Shown here piece by piece: positions 10,780-20,939 of a stretch of DNA of 64,000 nt. This DNA is from Halichoerus grypus (taxonomy: Eukaryota; Chordata; Mammalia; Carnivora; Phocidae), in the NCBI RefSeq assembly GCF_964656455.1, contig NC_135720.1, positions 108,016,696-108,080,695 on the forward strand, given 5' to 3'. The position numbers and the translations under genes were made by a program. Below the pieces are notes generated by a model, which saw only the letters and a program-made list of their open reading frames with translations, had not been told where the DNA came from and made no database searches. The number at the start of each line of letters is the position of its first letter. Position 1 is the first letter of the stretch.

Positions 10780-11370
10780 GCCTAGTAGCTGTTACCCTCC
10801 TTTCTTCCTAAAAGAAATCTGATTTTTCCCATGTAACATTGAGCTCAGTGAGAGGGTGAATCCTATTCTTTTTTATTTTTTTTGTCTGGGAGTAGCCTTA
10901 TGAATCAGTTCTGGCCAATGAGATACTAAAGGAAGTTTTCTGGGAGCTTCTGGGAAAGACTTTCTTCTCTGATGAGATAGAACCACTCAAGGATAAACTC
11001 TTTTTTCATCCCCTCCCTTCCTGATTAAGAAATGGTTAGGTGGCTCAGTCAGTAGAGCGTCTAACTCTTGATCTCAGGTCTTGATCTCAGGGTTGTGAGT
11101 TCAAGTCCTGCATTAGGCATGGAGCCTACTTGAAAAAAAAAAGTGGTTAGGTGAGGATGTGATGGTTGGAGCTGTGGCAATCATCTTTTGACCATAAGAC
11201 AACAAGCATGAAAACCAATAAACTGAGAAGACATAGAAGTGGGAGGGAAAGAACCTGGCTCCTTGATGACATCACTGAATTGCTGAACTAATATTCAAAC
11301 TACCTACCTCTGACTTCTTGTCAAACTAAAAATAAGTGCCTTCATGATCTTAGTTACCATTAGTTTGATT
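10780..11370 (+). mobile_element. ancient LTR-like repeat, split by a Can-SINE
   Basis: 'agttctggccaatgagatac', 'tggagctgtggcaatcatct', 'gaccataagacaacaagcat' and 'ctggctccttgatgacatca' are in the order of a mammal-wide LTR-like repeat (probably MaLR/ERVL-type). It is interrupted by the SINE at 11,033-11,141. Related terminal phrases occur at about 26,620-26,690. Exact family not assigned. Confidence 0.5.
11033..11141 (+). mobile_element. Can-SINE (SINEC), short copy
   Basis: 'ggtggctcagtcagtagagc' head, 'tcttgatctcagggttgtga', 'gttcaagtcctgcattaggc', then the A-tail. It lacks the CT-rich middle. The sequence tggttagg stands just before (11,032-region) and just after the tail (11,14x), a likely short target-site duplication. 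Confidence 0.9.
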
Positions 11371-11469
11371 TACTTTTACTTGCCTTCACACTTACTGGAT
11401 ATATTTGTGTCTGTTTTTCTCTTTCATTATTCTATGTTCTGTTATAAGGTGAATTTGTGATTGATTTAT

Positions 11470-12020
11470 TAGTGAGATAGGAGGCTCTGATGCAAAAAAT
11501 GACAAATGCCTGAGGTCTCAGTGACTTAAGCCAATGGTAGCTTATTCCTCACACAATCATAGTCCAATGTGGGTTGGGTAACTCCATCCTAACCAGTAAA
11601 AGATCTGGAACACATGGTGTATTAGTCAGGTTAAGCGAGGTTAGCCTAGAGTAACAAACAATCTCTGACATTTCAGTGGTTTAATACACAAAGGTTTATT
11701 TTTGATTCCTGCAAAATCTGTTCTGGGTCCATTGGTGCTCCAAAGAAGTTCTCTTCCAAGCAGTGACTCAGGGATCCAGGCTTAATTTTATAGATACAGT
11801 CTCTGGAATAGGTGAATTCCAGGTGGCTGAAACTAGAAAAGAGAGAGCTGAGAGTCAGGCATCAACCCTTAAATATTTCAGCATGGAAGTGATATCACTT
11901 CTCTTTATAGTCCAGTGTCTAAAACTAGTCACACATCCCAAGTTAACTTCTAGGGAAGCTGGGAGATACGGGAGAGCATATGGATGTTTGGTGAGTACTA
12001 ACTGTCCCTGACACAATTTA
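11470..12020 (-). mobile_element. two adjacent ancient LTR-like repeats
   Basis: 11,470-11,620 contains 'ctcagtgacttaagccaatg' and 'tagtccaatgtgggttgggt'. 11,620-12,020 contains 'gtattagtcaggttaagcga', 'cctagagtaacaaacaatct', 'ctttatagtccagtgtctaa' and 'gaagctgggagatacgggag'. Both fit the same mammal-wide family as the element at 50,735 kb-scale position 50,735-51,310. Probably MaLR-class, minus orientation, name uncertain. Confidence 0.5.
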
Positions 12021-12189
12021 ATAACAACTTTTAAAATAACCTTGTCTCTGACTGAGAGCCTGAAATGTGTTAAATGGAGGCTGGGTGCCAGGAGAGGTGG
12101 TGAGTGAAACTTCCCTGACTCTATTGAATCCAGCTCCCAGAAGCCCAGGCCAGGTCAGGCCCTAGATTCAAAGTAGCAAACAGAAAGAG

Positions 12190-12296
12190 CCAGCTCAGGA
12201 CCCAGAAATCTGAGTTCTAGTTGCTGTGTTCCTATCAACCTCGGGCAAGCCATTTTTCACGAGCATACCTAATCTATAAAATAAGAGTTTTGACCC
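12190..12296 (+). mobile_element. MIR fragment
   Basis: 'cagaaatctgagttctagtt', 'caacctcgggcaagccattt' and 'aatctataaaataagagttt' follow the MIR core order. Confidence 0.65.
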
Positions 12297-12805
12297 TGTT
12301 CTAGTCACTATGGCTATGCAACAAGTCACCCCCAAACCTAAAACAATAATTTTTAAAATTATTATTTCTCATGGTTTCCATGGGTAAGGAATACAAGAGT
12401 GGCTTGGCTGGGTGGTTTTGCCTCAGACTGTCTTATTTACAGCTATTTGAAGGTTTGGTTGGGGCTGAGGATCCACTCCCATGGCGGCTCACTGACATGG
12501 CTGGCAAGCTGGCGCTGGCTGTTGGCAGGATATCTCAGTCCCTCTCCACATGAGCATCTTCACAGGCCTGCTTGAGCATCCCCATGGTGTGTGGCTGGCT
12601 TCCCCCAGAACAACTGATCCTAGCCAGCAAATGGAAGCTACATGCCTTTACCACCTGGCTTTGGAAGTCATACATCAACACTCATGACATTCTCTGGGTC
12701 ACATAGGCCCACCCTGATTCTTTGTAGAAGGGGACTACACAAGAGGGTGAACACCAGGAGGAGAAATCATTGAGGACCATCTTGGAGGCTTGCTTCCTAG
12801 ACCCC
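12297..12805 (-). mobile_element. MLT1-class MaLR LTR
   Basis: Reverse-complement order of an MLT1 LTR: 'ctagtcactatggctatgca', 'aacctaaaacaataattttt', 'tttctcatggtttccatggg', 'ctggctgttggcaggatatc', 'ggctttggaagtcatacatc' and 'ggaccatcttggaggcttgc'. About 500 bp, close to full LTR length. Solo LTR fossil. Confidence 0.8.
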
Positions 12806-12936
12806 ACTTCTAGATTCTGACATTCTTTGCCTACAATCCAGGACAGTCATTCCCCCTCTCCAGAGACACCTCTCCCTTCAAGGAAAGTGTAGGTGAGACC
12901 AAATCCTCTTAAGGTTTCCCAAAGTACTCCTGCTTT

Positions 12937-13100
12937 GGGGTGCCTGGGTGGCTTAGTTGGTTGAGTGTCCAACTCTTGGTTTCAGGTCTTGCAGTCGTGG
13001 GATCAAGCCCTGCATCAGGCTCTGCACTCAGTGTGAAGTGTGCTTCAGATTCTCTCTCCTGCTCACTCTCAGTCTCTCAAAAAAAAAAAAATAGAGAGAC
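12937..13100 (+). mobile_element. Can-SINE (SINEC) with target-site duplication
   Basis: Complete small copy: 'ggggtgcctgggtggcttag' head, 'gggatcaagccctgcatcag', CT-rich body 'gattctctctcctgctcact' and A-tail. Flanked by a 14-bp duplication with one mismatch, aaagtactcctgct (12,921-12,934) and aaagtgctcctgct (13,101-13,114). Confidence 0.97.
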
Positions 13101-13154
13101 AAAGTGCTCCTGCTCCAGGATGAGATATTTTCTAGAAAAAGAATCCTGAGTAAA

Positions 13155-13300
13155 CTCATTTTTATTTAATTCTTTTCAGTGTGACAGGCACTATTTTCAT
13201 CAATCCCATTCCATAGATTGGGACACGAGACCTGGAGAAATTGACTTGCCCCAGCATATGCTGAGTCAGATTTCAAGCCAGAGCCTATGTTTCTGATACC
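13155..13300 (-). mobile_element. MIR fragment
   Basis: 'gtgacaggcactattttcat', 'ccattccatagattgggaca', 'attgacttgccccagcatat' and 'gatttcaagccagagcctat' match the reverse complement of MIR in order. Confidence 0.7.
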
Positions 13301-13870
13301 TCCAGGAGCCAGGCTCAGCTCCAGAGAAGTGGATAGCCCAGTCCCTTGCTTCTGTCCAGCCTTGAGCCCAGGTGTCCTCTCTGCAGCCTGATAGGGGGGC
13401 AGCTAATGTCTTCCCTACAGAGAAGCATTGGCAGGACCCCAGTAGCTGCCATTCCCCTTCAGTGCCCATTTCTTTCTGTATGGCTCCCACCCCACCTGGA
13501 AGGACATGCACCCCAGGAACTTGCTTAGAGATGGGAAGTTCCTTCATCCTTTTAATATTTCTAGTGCACATTGAGCTAATAGTGTTAGTGCCGGAACAAA
13601 ACAGTGCGTCTCTGCTTAAGGAAATGATAATGGAGTTTGATAAGTCTGAACAAGGAGTGATTTCTTTCTGCGCTGGGGTATTAGGGCTTAGCTGTGAAAC
13701 TGCCCTTTTCTTTAACTGCCAGCAGCAAGAGAAAAATCTCTTGACCATAAATTTATTAAATGTTGGGGACTTAGGTCCACATGCTTCTGTTCCTGATCTG
13801 CCTATCTCTGAGAAGCCCGAACAAAGACTTAACCCACCTCAGCAATTTGCCTGCATTTAAATGAGACAAA
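13301..13870. other. repeat-free block, open on both strands
   Basis: Plus frame 13,372-13,860 (162 codons) and minus frame 13,748-13,266 (160 codons) overlap over most of their length. Neither has a recognisable domain, and the minus frame begins within and runs back into the flanking MIR. A hydrophobic stretch FILLIFLVHIELIVLV appears in the plus frame. The 13,540-13,770 part is AT-richer with TTTATTAAATGTTGG-type cores and could be a conserved noncoding element. I do not call a gene. Confidence 0.35.
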
Positions 13871-14134
13871 TGAACAATTGCTGGGGCTCCAGGGTCTGAG
13901 GACAGGAGAGGGACCAATGGTCCCTGAGCGGCATCCAAAGGTGCTGCCATTCCCCCGCCAGGGAGGGACTAGAAGAAACAGTGAATACCCAGCCTTGGCA
14001 TCACCCCTAAAGGCCGTGCATTCAGTCACCCGCGTGTCTATGCCCGTGGTTACCTAGAACAGGTGTGGGGCACTGGGTGTGGGGGTCATGTGCCGGGGGT
14101 GGTATGTGTAATGGTGGGCAGCCGGAGGGCTATG

Positions 14135-14335
14135 GTTGAGAATACAGGCCCCAGAGATGTGCTAGAATATTGGCTCCACCACTTACAGCTGGGAACCTGG
14201 CGTGGGTTTTCTTATCTGTAAAATCAAGATGACAATAATAATGTCACCTATCTTAAAAGGTTCTTGTAAGGATTCAATGAAGTGACACTTTGAACATTGC
14301 CCTACATAGTGTAAGCACTTACGATGAAAGCTACT
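14135..14335 (+). mobile_element. MIR
   Basis: 'gagaatacaggccccagaga', 'ggctccaccacttacagctg', 'ttttcttatctgtaaaatca' and 'cttgtaaggattcaatgaag' give a nearly complete MIR in order, with the 'gtaagcacttacgatgaaag' end. Confidence 0.85.
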
Positions 14336-15965
14336 CTTATTTCACGTGTTTTGGGTGTTTATCTCTGTGGACTCCGATTTGGGATGGGCATGTGTGTGTG
14401 TGTATGTTTATCTGCATCTGTGTACAGTGTGTGTGCATGAGGGCATCCATGTGCAGGGGTGTGTGTAAATTCAGTGTAATTAAAGACAAGGAACTTGCTG
14501 GCAGTGGGGAACTCACCCCTTCCCAGGCAGACTGTGGCACCCATGCCTTCTAGCTAAAGGGTCCACCTCCACCAAGGGGGCTACAAACATGCTCCCCTCC
14601 TTTGCCAGGCAACTGGATGATCCCAAGGTCAGAGTCAGAGAATCAAAATCTCACCTATTAGTATAAATAAACTTATGTGGTTTCATGGAGAGCCAAGGAG
14701 CCAGGGATAACTCTGGCTGATTTAGAATTAAGAATTACTCCAATTCTTACACATTAGCACATTGGGTAGGTTGGCTAGTTCATCGCACCACTGGCCCCCA
14801 CTGGGGCTCTGTGCCATCCCTGCTCCTTGGAGGCTGGGGGCTTCAGAGATGGGGAGTCAGTCATGTATAAGGCTGCTGGGATTTCCATGTGCTGCCTGCC
14901 CACGGCCGCCATGTTTGACTTAAGAGCAACTTGGCTAGCCATCCCCATGAAAGGATTCAGGCTACATTTTGTAGATCAGGAAATAGTCCTAGATCAATGA
15001 GATGGTGCAGTCAGATCCCTGGTCCCAGGCTTTCTCCCTCAAGGTTGATGCTGAGTGTGCTGCAAGTAGCTTCATGGAAGGAAATGATGACATTATCTTC
15101 TAGTCCCTGCAACTCACTCAGCAGAGACGGCGTCAGGAGAGTGGGGACCCCGTCCCCATGTGCACTTCTGCACCTTGCTTAACACCCACCCCCTCGCAGC
15201 AATTCCTCCATGGCTCCTCCCATCAGTCCAGCAGTCCTGTCCTCTATACCTGGAAAAGACACTGAGGACCTGCCCTCCACATGTCCTCTTTGGGCCCCCT
15301 TGTGACCCATGTCCTATTTTTGAGGGGAAGTAGAGCACTGGAGAAGCCATGAAGAGTAATGTCAACTGTGCCACTGTGGACTCTGGCCATGCTGCTGGTA
15401 GCTTGGCAGTGTGGAAGGCGCATGACCTGGGGGTGGGGGCTGGGGGTGAGGACCTATATCCTCACCTATCTCCTCACCTACACACTGAAGGCAGAGTGGT
15501 GGTTTAGACACTTTGCAGAGCATGGGGTTCACCCAAAGAACTTGTTCTGGGGAGTGCTTCAGCCCCCAGTCACTGATGTTCTAATTCAGGAGGGATAGGA
15601 TGGGCTTGGGCCTTCCAACTGTACCAGGCATCTCAGGTGATTCTGGTGTGTACATTCTATATTCATGCTTAAGGTCCCTTCTGCTCTCAATCTGGGAGTC
15701 TTCCAGCCCATGATTCATCAGAGCAATAGGGTCATCTCTCTGGGGGCTGCATGGAGGGCAGTGGTTTTTGCTTAGCTACTGGAGATGGAAAACATCCTGT
15801 GCTCCACCACTCCTAGACTGTGGCCCAGATAGGAAGCACTGTGGAGTGCTTGGAAAATTAAGTAGCTACAAATCTGTCCTTTCTTGCAGAGAGCATGTCA
15901 GAGTGGGTAGGTGCCCCCCCAATTCACCCAAAGCTCAAGCAAAAATGTTAGCATATTCTTAACTC
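14336..15965. other. single-copy noncoding stretch with short GT repeat
   Basis: A small (GT)n/(TGTG) run with CATC interruptions lies at about 14,388-14,470. The rest shows no transposon I can name. 15,455-15,480 has a tandem 'atatcctcacctatctcctc' duplication. Short frames are unconvincing. Confidence 0.45.
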
Positions 15966-15969
15966 CCCT

Positions 15970-16780
15970 TTACTCACATTCCACATCCAGGCCATCAGCA
16001 AATCTTGCCATCTCTACTTTCAAAATCTGTCTCAATGTGTCCCCATCCCACTATCCACTGCTACCATCCTAGTTTGACCTACCATTGTCTCTTTTTTGGG
16101 CAAGAGCATCCCAACTGGTCTCCTGCTTCCACTCCTGCTCTTTCTGGTCTAGTAACCACACTGCAGCCAGAGACATCCTTTTAAAGCATGTCCTTCATCT
16201 GTGCAAAATCTTCCAGGGACTTCATACCACACCCCAAATAAAACCCTGAGTCTTTATCATGCTTGCATGAGCTAGCTTTCCCTGACTACCTCCCTGACCT
16301 CATCTCCTACCACTCTCTCCTCCCCCTCCTCTGTTCTAGACATAGGTCTCCTCACTGTTCTTTGAGCACCCCAAACCTGCTCCCACCACAGGGCTTTTGC
16401 ACTTGTTGTTCTCCCTGCTTGGAATGCTCTTCCCCCTAAATCTGCATGGTTTTCTCACTTGCTCCATTCAAGTCTATCTCAAATGGCAAACTGAGAGTTC
16501 TTCTGTTCTTCTCTGATAAGTCTTTGTAAAGTAACATCTCCTGCATGTATTATTCCCTTATTCAGCTTTGTTTTTCATGTGTGTGTACTGGTTTACAAAG
16601 CCTTTTCCCTCCAGCAGAATGTAAGTTCTGTAAAGTCAGGGAAGTTGATTGTCTTCTTCTGTGGTCCCAAAGCCTAAAATAGTACCTGGCACACTGTAGG
16701 CTCACAAAATAATACAAGAGGAATGAGTGACATGAGTGGATGAATGGATGAGTAGAATGACAGTACCTCAGGCCTAGGGT
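15970..16780 (+). mobile_element. L2 LINE, ORF2 end and 3' UTR, long fragment
   Basis: 'accacactgcagccagagac', 'atcttccagggacttcatac', 'cctgacctcatctcctacca', 'acagggcttttgcacttgtt', 'gcttggaatgctcttccccc' and 'gtacctggcacactgtaggc' are consecutive L2 landmarks ending in the (GATGAATG)-like tail. At about 800 bp it is one of the longest L2 pieces here. Confidence 0.93.
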
Positions 16781-16784
16781 TGAA

Positions 16785-17155
16785 GCTTGTCTGATTTTTT
16801 AAATAAGCATATTAGTCATGAGCTTTGTCATTTCCAATGTATTATTTATGAGTTATGAACGATATACTCATCCCTCCTCAGTGAGTGGGTTGAGCTGGTT
16901 GCTGTTGAGCACTCATGTGGCATCAACACAGCTTGCCTGGGCCACGCAAATGCTCAGTCAGATTTGCAGGGAGTGCCTCAAAGGGCACTGTTCCCGTTCA
17001 GTGTGAATTCTCACCACATAGCCAACGTGACCCTGATCAGGACATGGTAACCGCAGGATCCCCCACTAAGATACTCTGTGTTGTGCTGGTGGATAAGGGG
17101 CATTTGGCCTTCCAAAGGTACCTCAGGATTTTAAAAATATATCATATTCACCACA
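16785..17155. other. single-copy noncoding stretch
   Basis: No transposon recognised. Short overlapping plus frames (16,818-17,166) lack any motif. Confidence 0.4.
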
Positions 17156-17159
17156 TTCA

Positions 17160-17530
17160 TTTGTAAAGTAGCATAGACTGAGTGGCTTAATCAACAGAAA
17201 TGTATTTTCTCACAATTCTGGAAGCTAGACATCTGAGATGAAGATGTGAGCCACTGGGTGGCTCAGTTGGTTAAGCGTCTTCCCAGGCCTCTGTCCTTGG
17301 CTTGTCCTCTGGCTATGTCTTCACACGGTCTTCTATCTGCATGTGTCTGTGTCCTGACCTCCTCTCCTCATAAGGTCACCAAGTCAGACTGACTTAGGGT
17401 CTAACCCGATGACCTCATTTTAATTTCATGACCTTGTATAAAACCCTGTCACAGTCTCAAATACTGGGGATTAGGATTTCAACAAAAGATATTTTTTGGG
17501 GGGGGGTTGACACAATTCAGCCTATAACAT
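17160..17530 (-). mobile_element. MLT1-class MaLR LTR
   Basis: Reverse complement landmarks: 'actgagtggcttaatcaaca', 'gaaatgtattttctcacaat', 'tctggaagctagacatctga', 'ccttggcttgtcctctggct', 'cctcataaggtcaccaagtc', 'gatgacctcattttaatttc' and 'ttgacacaattcagcctata'. It contains an isolated Can-SINE head at 17,252-17,280. Confidence 0.88.
17252..17280 (+). mobile_element. isolated Can-SINE head fragment
   Basis: 'actgggtggctcagttggtt' plus 'aagcgtct' is a near-exact Can-SINE tRNA-like 5' end, but it lacks the body, CT region and A-tail. MLT1 sequence continues directly after it. Ordinary LINE-driven truncation removes the 5' end, not the 3' end, so this shape needs a deletion or another mechanism. 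Confidence 0.7.
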
Positions 17531-17579
17531 TTCCCTATTTCCCTTTCAATCTACATAAATTTCTTGAATAATTTTATTT

Positions 17580-17768
17580 ATTTTTTTAAGATTTTATTTA
17601 TTTATTTATTTGAGAGAGAGAGAGAGCCAGCTAGGGGAGGAGCAGAGGGAGAGGGACAAGCAGACTCCCCACTGAGCATGGAGCCCCAGGCGGGGCTCGA
17701 TCTCACTACCCTGAGATCATGACTTGAGCCGAAATTAAGAGTCGGATGCTCAACCGACTGAGCCACCC
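17580..17768 (-). mobile_element. Can-SINE (SINEC)
   Basis: Minus-strand copy: T-run and (TTTA)n tail, GA-rich body, 'gcggggctcgatctcactac', 'cctgagatcatgacttgagc' and 'caaccgactgagccacccct' (head). Near complete. Confidence 0.95.
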
Positions 17769-17774
17769 CTACCA

Positions 17775-18435
17775 TAAACAATTTTAAAGTAAGTTCCCAA
17801 CATGGGTTTTAAGTGGTTTACTACTCCTCATGATGCATATGATTATCATTCCCATTTCACAGAAGATGGGGGATGGACTGGGGCCCTGTCAGTGAGTTCA
17901 GTGATAGGACGAGGACTGGACTCCCGGCACAGGGCTCATTCCAGCACCCAGTCACCCCTGTCCTTGCGATAAAAGGCAGCAAATCAATATGAAGCATTAA
18001 TTAATGAAGTCGGCACTGCCATTTTAAACTTGTGCACAAGAACCCTGGTGGAGGAGACAGCTGGCAAGGAGGGGGTCTTTATGCTCTTGCATCTCTAATA
18101 AGGTTAATTGCTCTGCCTAGCACATTGTGTACCTCCAGTTGGTTTGCTGTGGAGGGAGCAGTAGGAGGAAGGTGAGGTAAATAATCAGCACAGCCACTAA
18201 GCTGACAACTTCCAACAGGCCCAGTTCTGTTCCCAGAGATCCCATGTCCAGTGTCTGAGAGAAGCCTGAATGCCACCAGGAGGTAGAGGACACTTCAGCA
18301 ACAGGGTCCTTCCTGCTGCCCGCTACCCTTTCCATCTGGCGAGGGATAAAGATTCTACACTTGATAAGCACATACCTGCACAGGTGACCCTTTGGAAACT
18401 GGAGCTGGGTGAGCATCAAGCTGCAAGAGAATGAG
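17775..18435. other. single-copy noncoding stretch, possible regulatory core
   Basis: Repeat-free. 17,985-18,060 is AT-rich with 'aagcattaattaatgaagtc' (tandem ATTAAT homeodomain-type cores). The remainder is mixed, with overlapping minus frames at 18,079-18,419 that share no recognised motif. Confidence 0.4.
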
Positions 18436-18438
18436 GCT

Positions 18439-18628
18439 GGGGGTACCTGGGTGGCTCAGTTGGTTAAGCGTCTGCCTTCGGCTCAGGTCATGATCCCAGG
18501 GTCCTGGGATCGAGCCCCACATTGGGCTCGCTGCTCAGTGGGGAACCTGCTTCTCCCTCTCCCACTCCCCCTGCTTGTGCTCTCTCTCTCTCTCCTCCTG
18601 TCAAAAAAATAAATAAAATCTTAAAAAA
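18439..18628 (+). mobile_element. Can-SINE (SINEC), best-preserved copy
   Basis: 'gggtacctgggtggctcagt', 'ggttaagcgtctgccttcgg', 'ctcaggtcatgatcccaggg', 'tcgagccccacattgggctc', (CT)n body and 'aaataaataaaatc' tail. This 'gcgtctgccttcggctcagg' form is the one I associate with arctoid carnivorans. The plus frame over it (18,409-18,612) is not a gene. Confidence 0.97.
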
Positions 18629-18629
18629 G

Positions 18630-19885
18630 AGAGAGAGAAAGAGGTTGCTTGTCAGAAAGGCTGATACACTTCCGCAGTCCTGCCTGTTTCTCCTGGGTGG
18701 ATGGGCCCAACATGGTAGATGTGTCAAGTCCCTACAGCATTTTCCCTGACACCAGATGGTTCCACCCTTCATAGCCCCTTCCCTCCTTTCTTGAATGGGA
18801 CTGTAATGCCTGGAACCACATAAGCCATCTTGTGTCCATTAGCCTGAGCATGGGGATGAGAGCCAGCTTGTTGGGGATGGGAGAGTGAAATGAGTCTGAT
18901 GATAAGACTGAGTAGCTAAATCAATACCAGTAACACCTGCCCCTGGTTACTTGCTATTTAGGGAAGAAAACCTTTTAATTTAAGCTATGTGGTTGGGTTG
19001 CCTGTTAATTGCAGCTGAATGCATTTCTAATGATACATGTCGTGAGTCAAAAACAGGCTGTCTGTAAAGATCTGCCTGGAAGAGCCACTGGATCTTCAGG
19101 GATCCCCTACCTGGTTGTTAACTGGAGTGAATGGAAGTGGCTTCACAGACATGGTGTTTGAGAAGGTCTTCATCACCTATAGGACTTCTCATCCTTTCCT
19201 CTCTGTAGGGTGAGAGGTGGCCTTGGCTCTCAGCAAACTGAGTATTCTCAGATTCTTGCCATCTTAACCCCATCTTGTCCAATACTTGCCCAAAGAAAGA
19301 TCTTTTCCCTAGATGGAAAAGAAATGGGAAAGATCACTCCCATGGATTCAACCTTGTGTCTCTGCAACCTCTTCCATCTTTGCTCAGCAGCCCTCTTTCC
19401 AGGTCATCCTTGGAGATATTAAACACATAGTCAGCCTACCATATAGGGTACAAGGAAAAACCCAGAATAAAATCACCAAGAACCTCAGGAGAGAGGAATA
19501 TTGGAGCATGACCCATAATAACAATTTCTCACATTTTCCAGCAACCTGTTTATATCTTCCCAGCCAATCTCTGAAGGGGGGTTTTTAATCCCATTTTGTG
19601 GGTGAAGACCTTACCCAGATCCAAGCTGGCAAATTGCGGGAGCTGAACAGAGCTTTGGCGCTGGGCTATGTTGTTGGGTGATGTTCTAACCTGTAACCAA
19701 GCTCACTGATGACTCTGGGGTCTTTAGCTGGGAGGGAAGTGGGGAAGGCTGTGAAGGAGGGGCTTCCAGGAACCCCATCCTGGCTGTAAACTGATTAGCT
19801 TTTCATTTATCTGCTTTTATACATTAGGAATGAGGTTTCTGGATGTTGGCTGCACCCATGGAATGCTCAACTAACCAATAATGGT
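18630..19885. other. single-copy noncoding stretch, possible regulatory core
   Basis: No transposon recognised over 1.25 kb. 18,930-19,090 is AT-rich and ordered ('ccttttaatttaagctatgt', 'gcctgttaattgcagctgaa', 'tgcatttctaatgatacatg'), with TAATT cores, an E-box CAGCTG and a long-lived look. Candidate conserved noncoding element only. Confidence 0.4.
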
Positions 19886-19889
19886 AGCT

Positions 19890-20070
19890 AACACTTGCAG
19901 GGCTCTTAACTGTGTTAAAAGCAATTCCACCACCATTTGAGTTGGGGTAATATTCTTCTGCCCATTTTCTAGGAAACTGAGGTTCAGAAAAGTGAGGTGT
20001 CTTAGCAAAAGTAACAGCTTTCAAGGACAAGGATAGGGATCAAATAACAGGGTTTCTATTCCAAGTCCCC
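19890..20070 (-). mobile_element. MIR fragment
   Basis: 'gggctcttaactgtgttaaa', 'cccattttctaggaaactga', 'ggttcagaaaagtgaggtgt' and 'gggatcaaataacagggttt' are in reverse MIR order, diverged. Confidence 0.7.
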
Positions 20071-20074
20071 TGGA

Positions 20075-20740
20075 GGTGATGGCTCCTCCTTGTGGAGACC
20101 CTAGGCTATGGTGGAACTAGAAATCCTGGAACTGGGGAACACTTGGCCTGATGGGAGAGGGACAATCTGAAAAGGGGACACACAAGTCCTACTCTGAGAA
20201 CATCCAGAGACTTCTGAAAAGACCAAGAGGACCAGAAAGTCCCCAAGAGAGGAAAGGGTGTCTCATGGGGAAAGGCTGTGTCTATGGCAGCCCTATGCAG
20301 CTGCCTGCTCTAAGCATAATGCATAGGCAGAGGTGAGGCAGTCATCCTGACTGCTTCCTAATCGAGGTGAGCCAGGCCAGTTTTTGAAAGAGGAGAGGAA
20401 ATAGAGAACAGTATTGGGGGGTGGGGAGGGTTAAGAATAAAGATTTCTGCTCAGGAAGAATTCTGGAGAAGTTTGCCCCTGGCAGGCCACCTGCTCAGGC
20501 TGCAAAGTTCTGCTACATTTGGGTCTGTCTGCTTACTCATAGCTCATCTCCCTGGCATGAGAGCTGTCCATTCATCTCCAGAGCCAGCCCAACCTCAGGC
20601 TCAGCGGAGTGAGGACAAGGACAAGTGCCAAGCCACCTGTGTCCATCACAGCTGCATGGCCAGCTCCAGCTAGCTATGGAAGGACACCTTGGAGGAAGTG
20701 CAGAGAGCTGGGTCAGAGGCAGGGATTGGAGCTAGACTCT
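20075..20740. other. single-copy noncoding stretch
   Basis: No repeat recognised. Two overlapping plus frames near 20,421-20,673 in different phases lack any motif. Confidence 0.4.
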
Positions 20741-20744
20741 GAGT

Positions 20745-20935
20745 TCCCTCATCAGTTGGGAGCACTGTCTTCCCCATCAGTCTGAGAGCTCCCTGGGAGC
20801 AGAAGCTGTGTTTCCCCCATCAGACTGGGAGTTCCCTGGGGGCAGAGAATGTGTCTCCCTAATCAGCCTAAGAGTTCTCTGGGGGCAGGGCTGTGTCTCT
20901 CCTATCAGGTCAGGGGTTCTCAGAGCACAGAGATC
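20745..20935 (+). repeat. decayed minisatellite, same unit as the 31-35 kb arrays
   Basis: Four to five diverged ~40-bp copies: 'tgagagctccctgggagcag', 'tgggagttccctgggggcag', 'taagagttctctgggggcag' and so on, each followed by a 'ctgtgtttcccccatcaga'-type block. The unit is clearly the one in the arrays at 31.5, 32.8 and 34.6 kb, but copies differ from each other much more, so the array looks older or unhomogenised. Confidence 0.85.
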
Positions 20936-20939
20936 TTTT

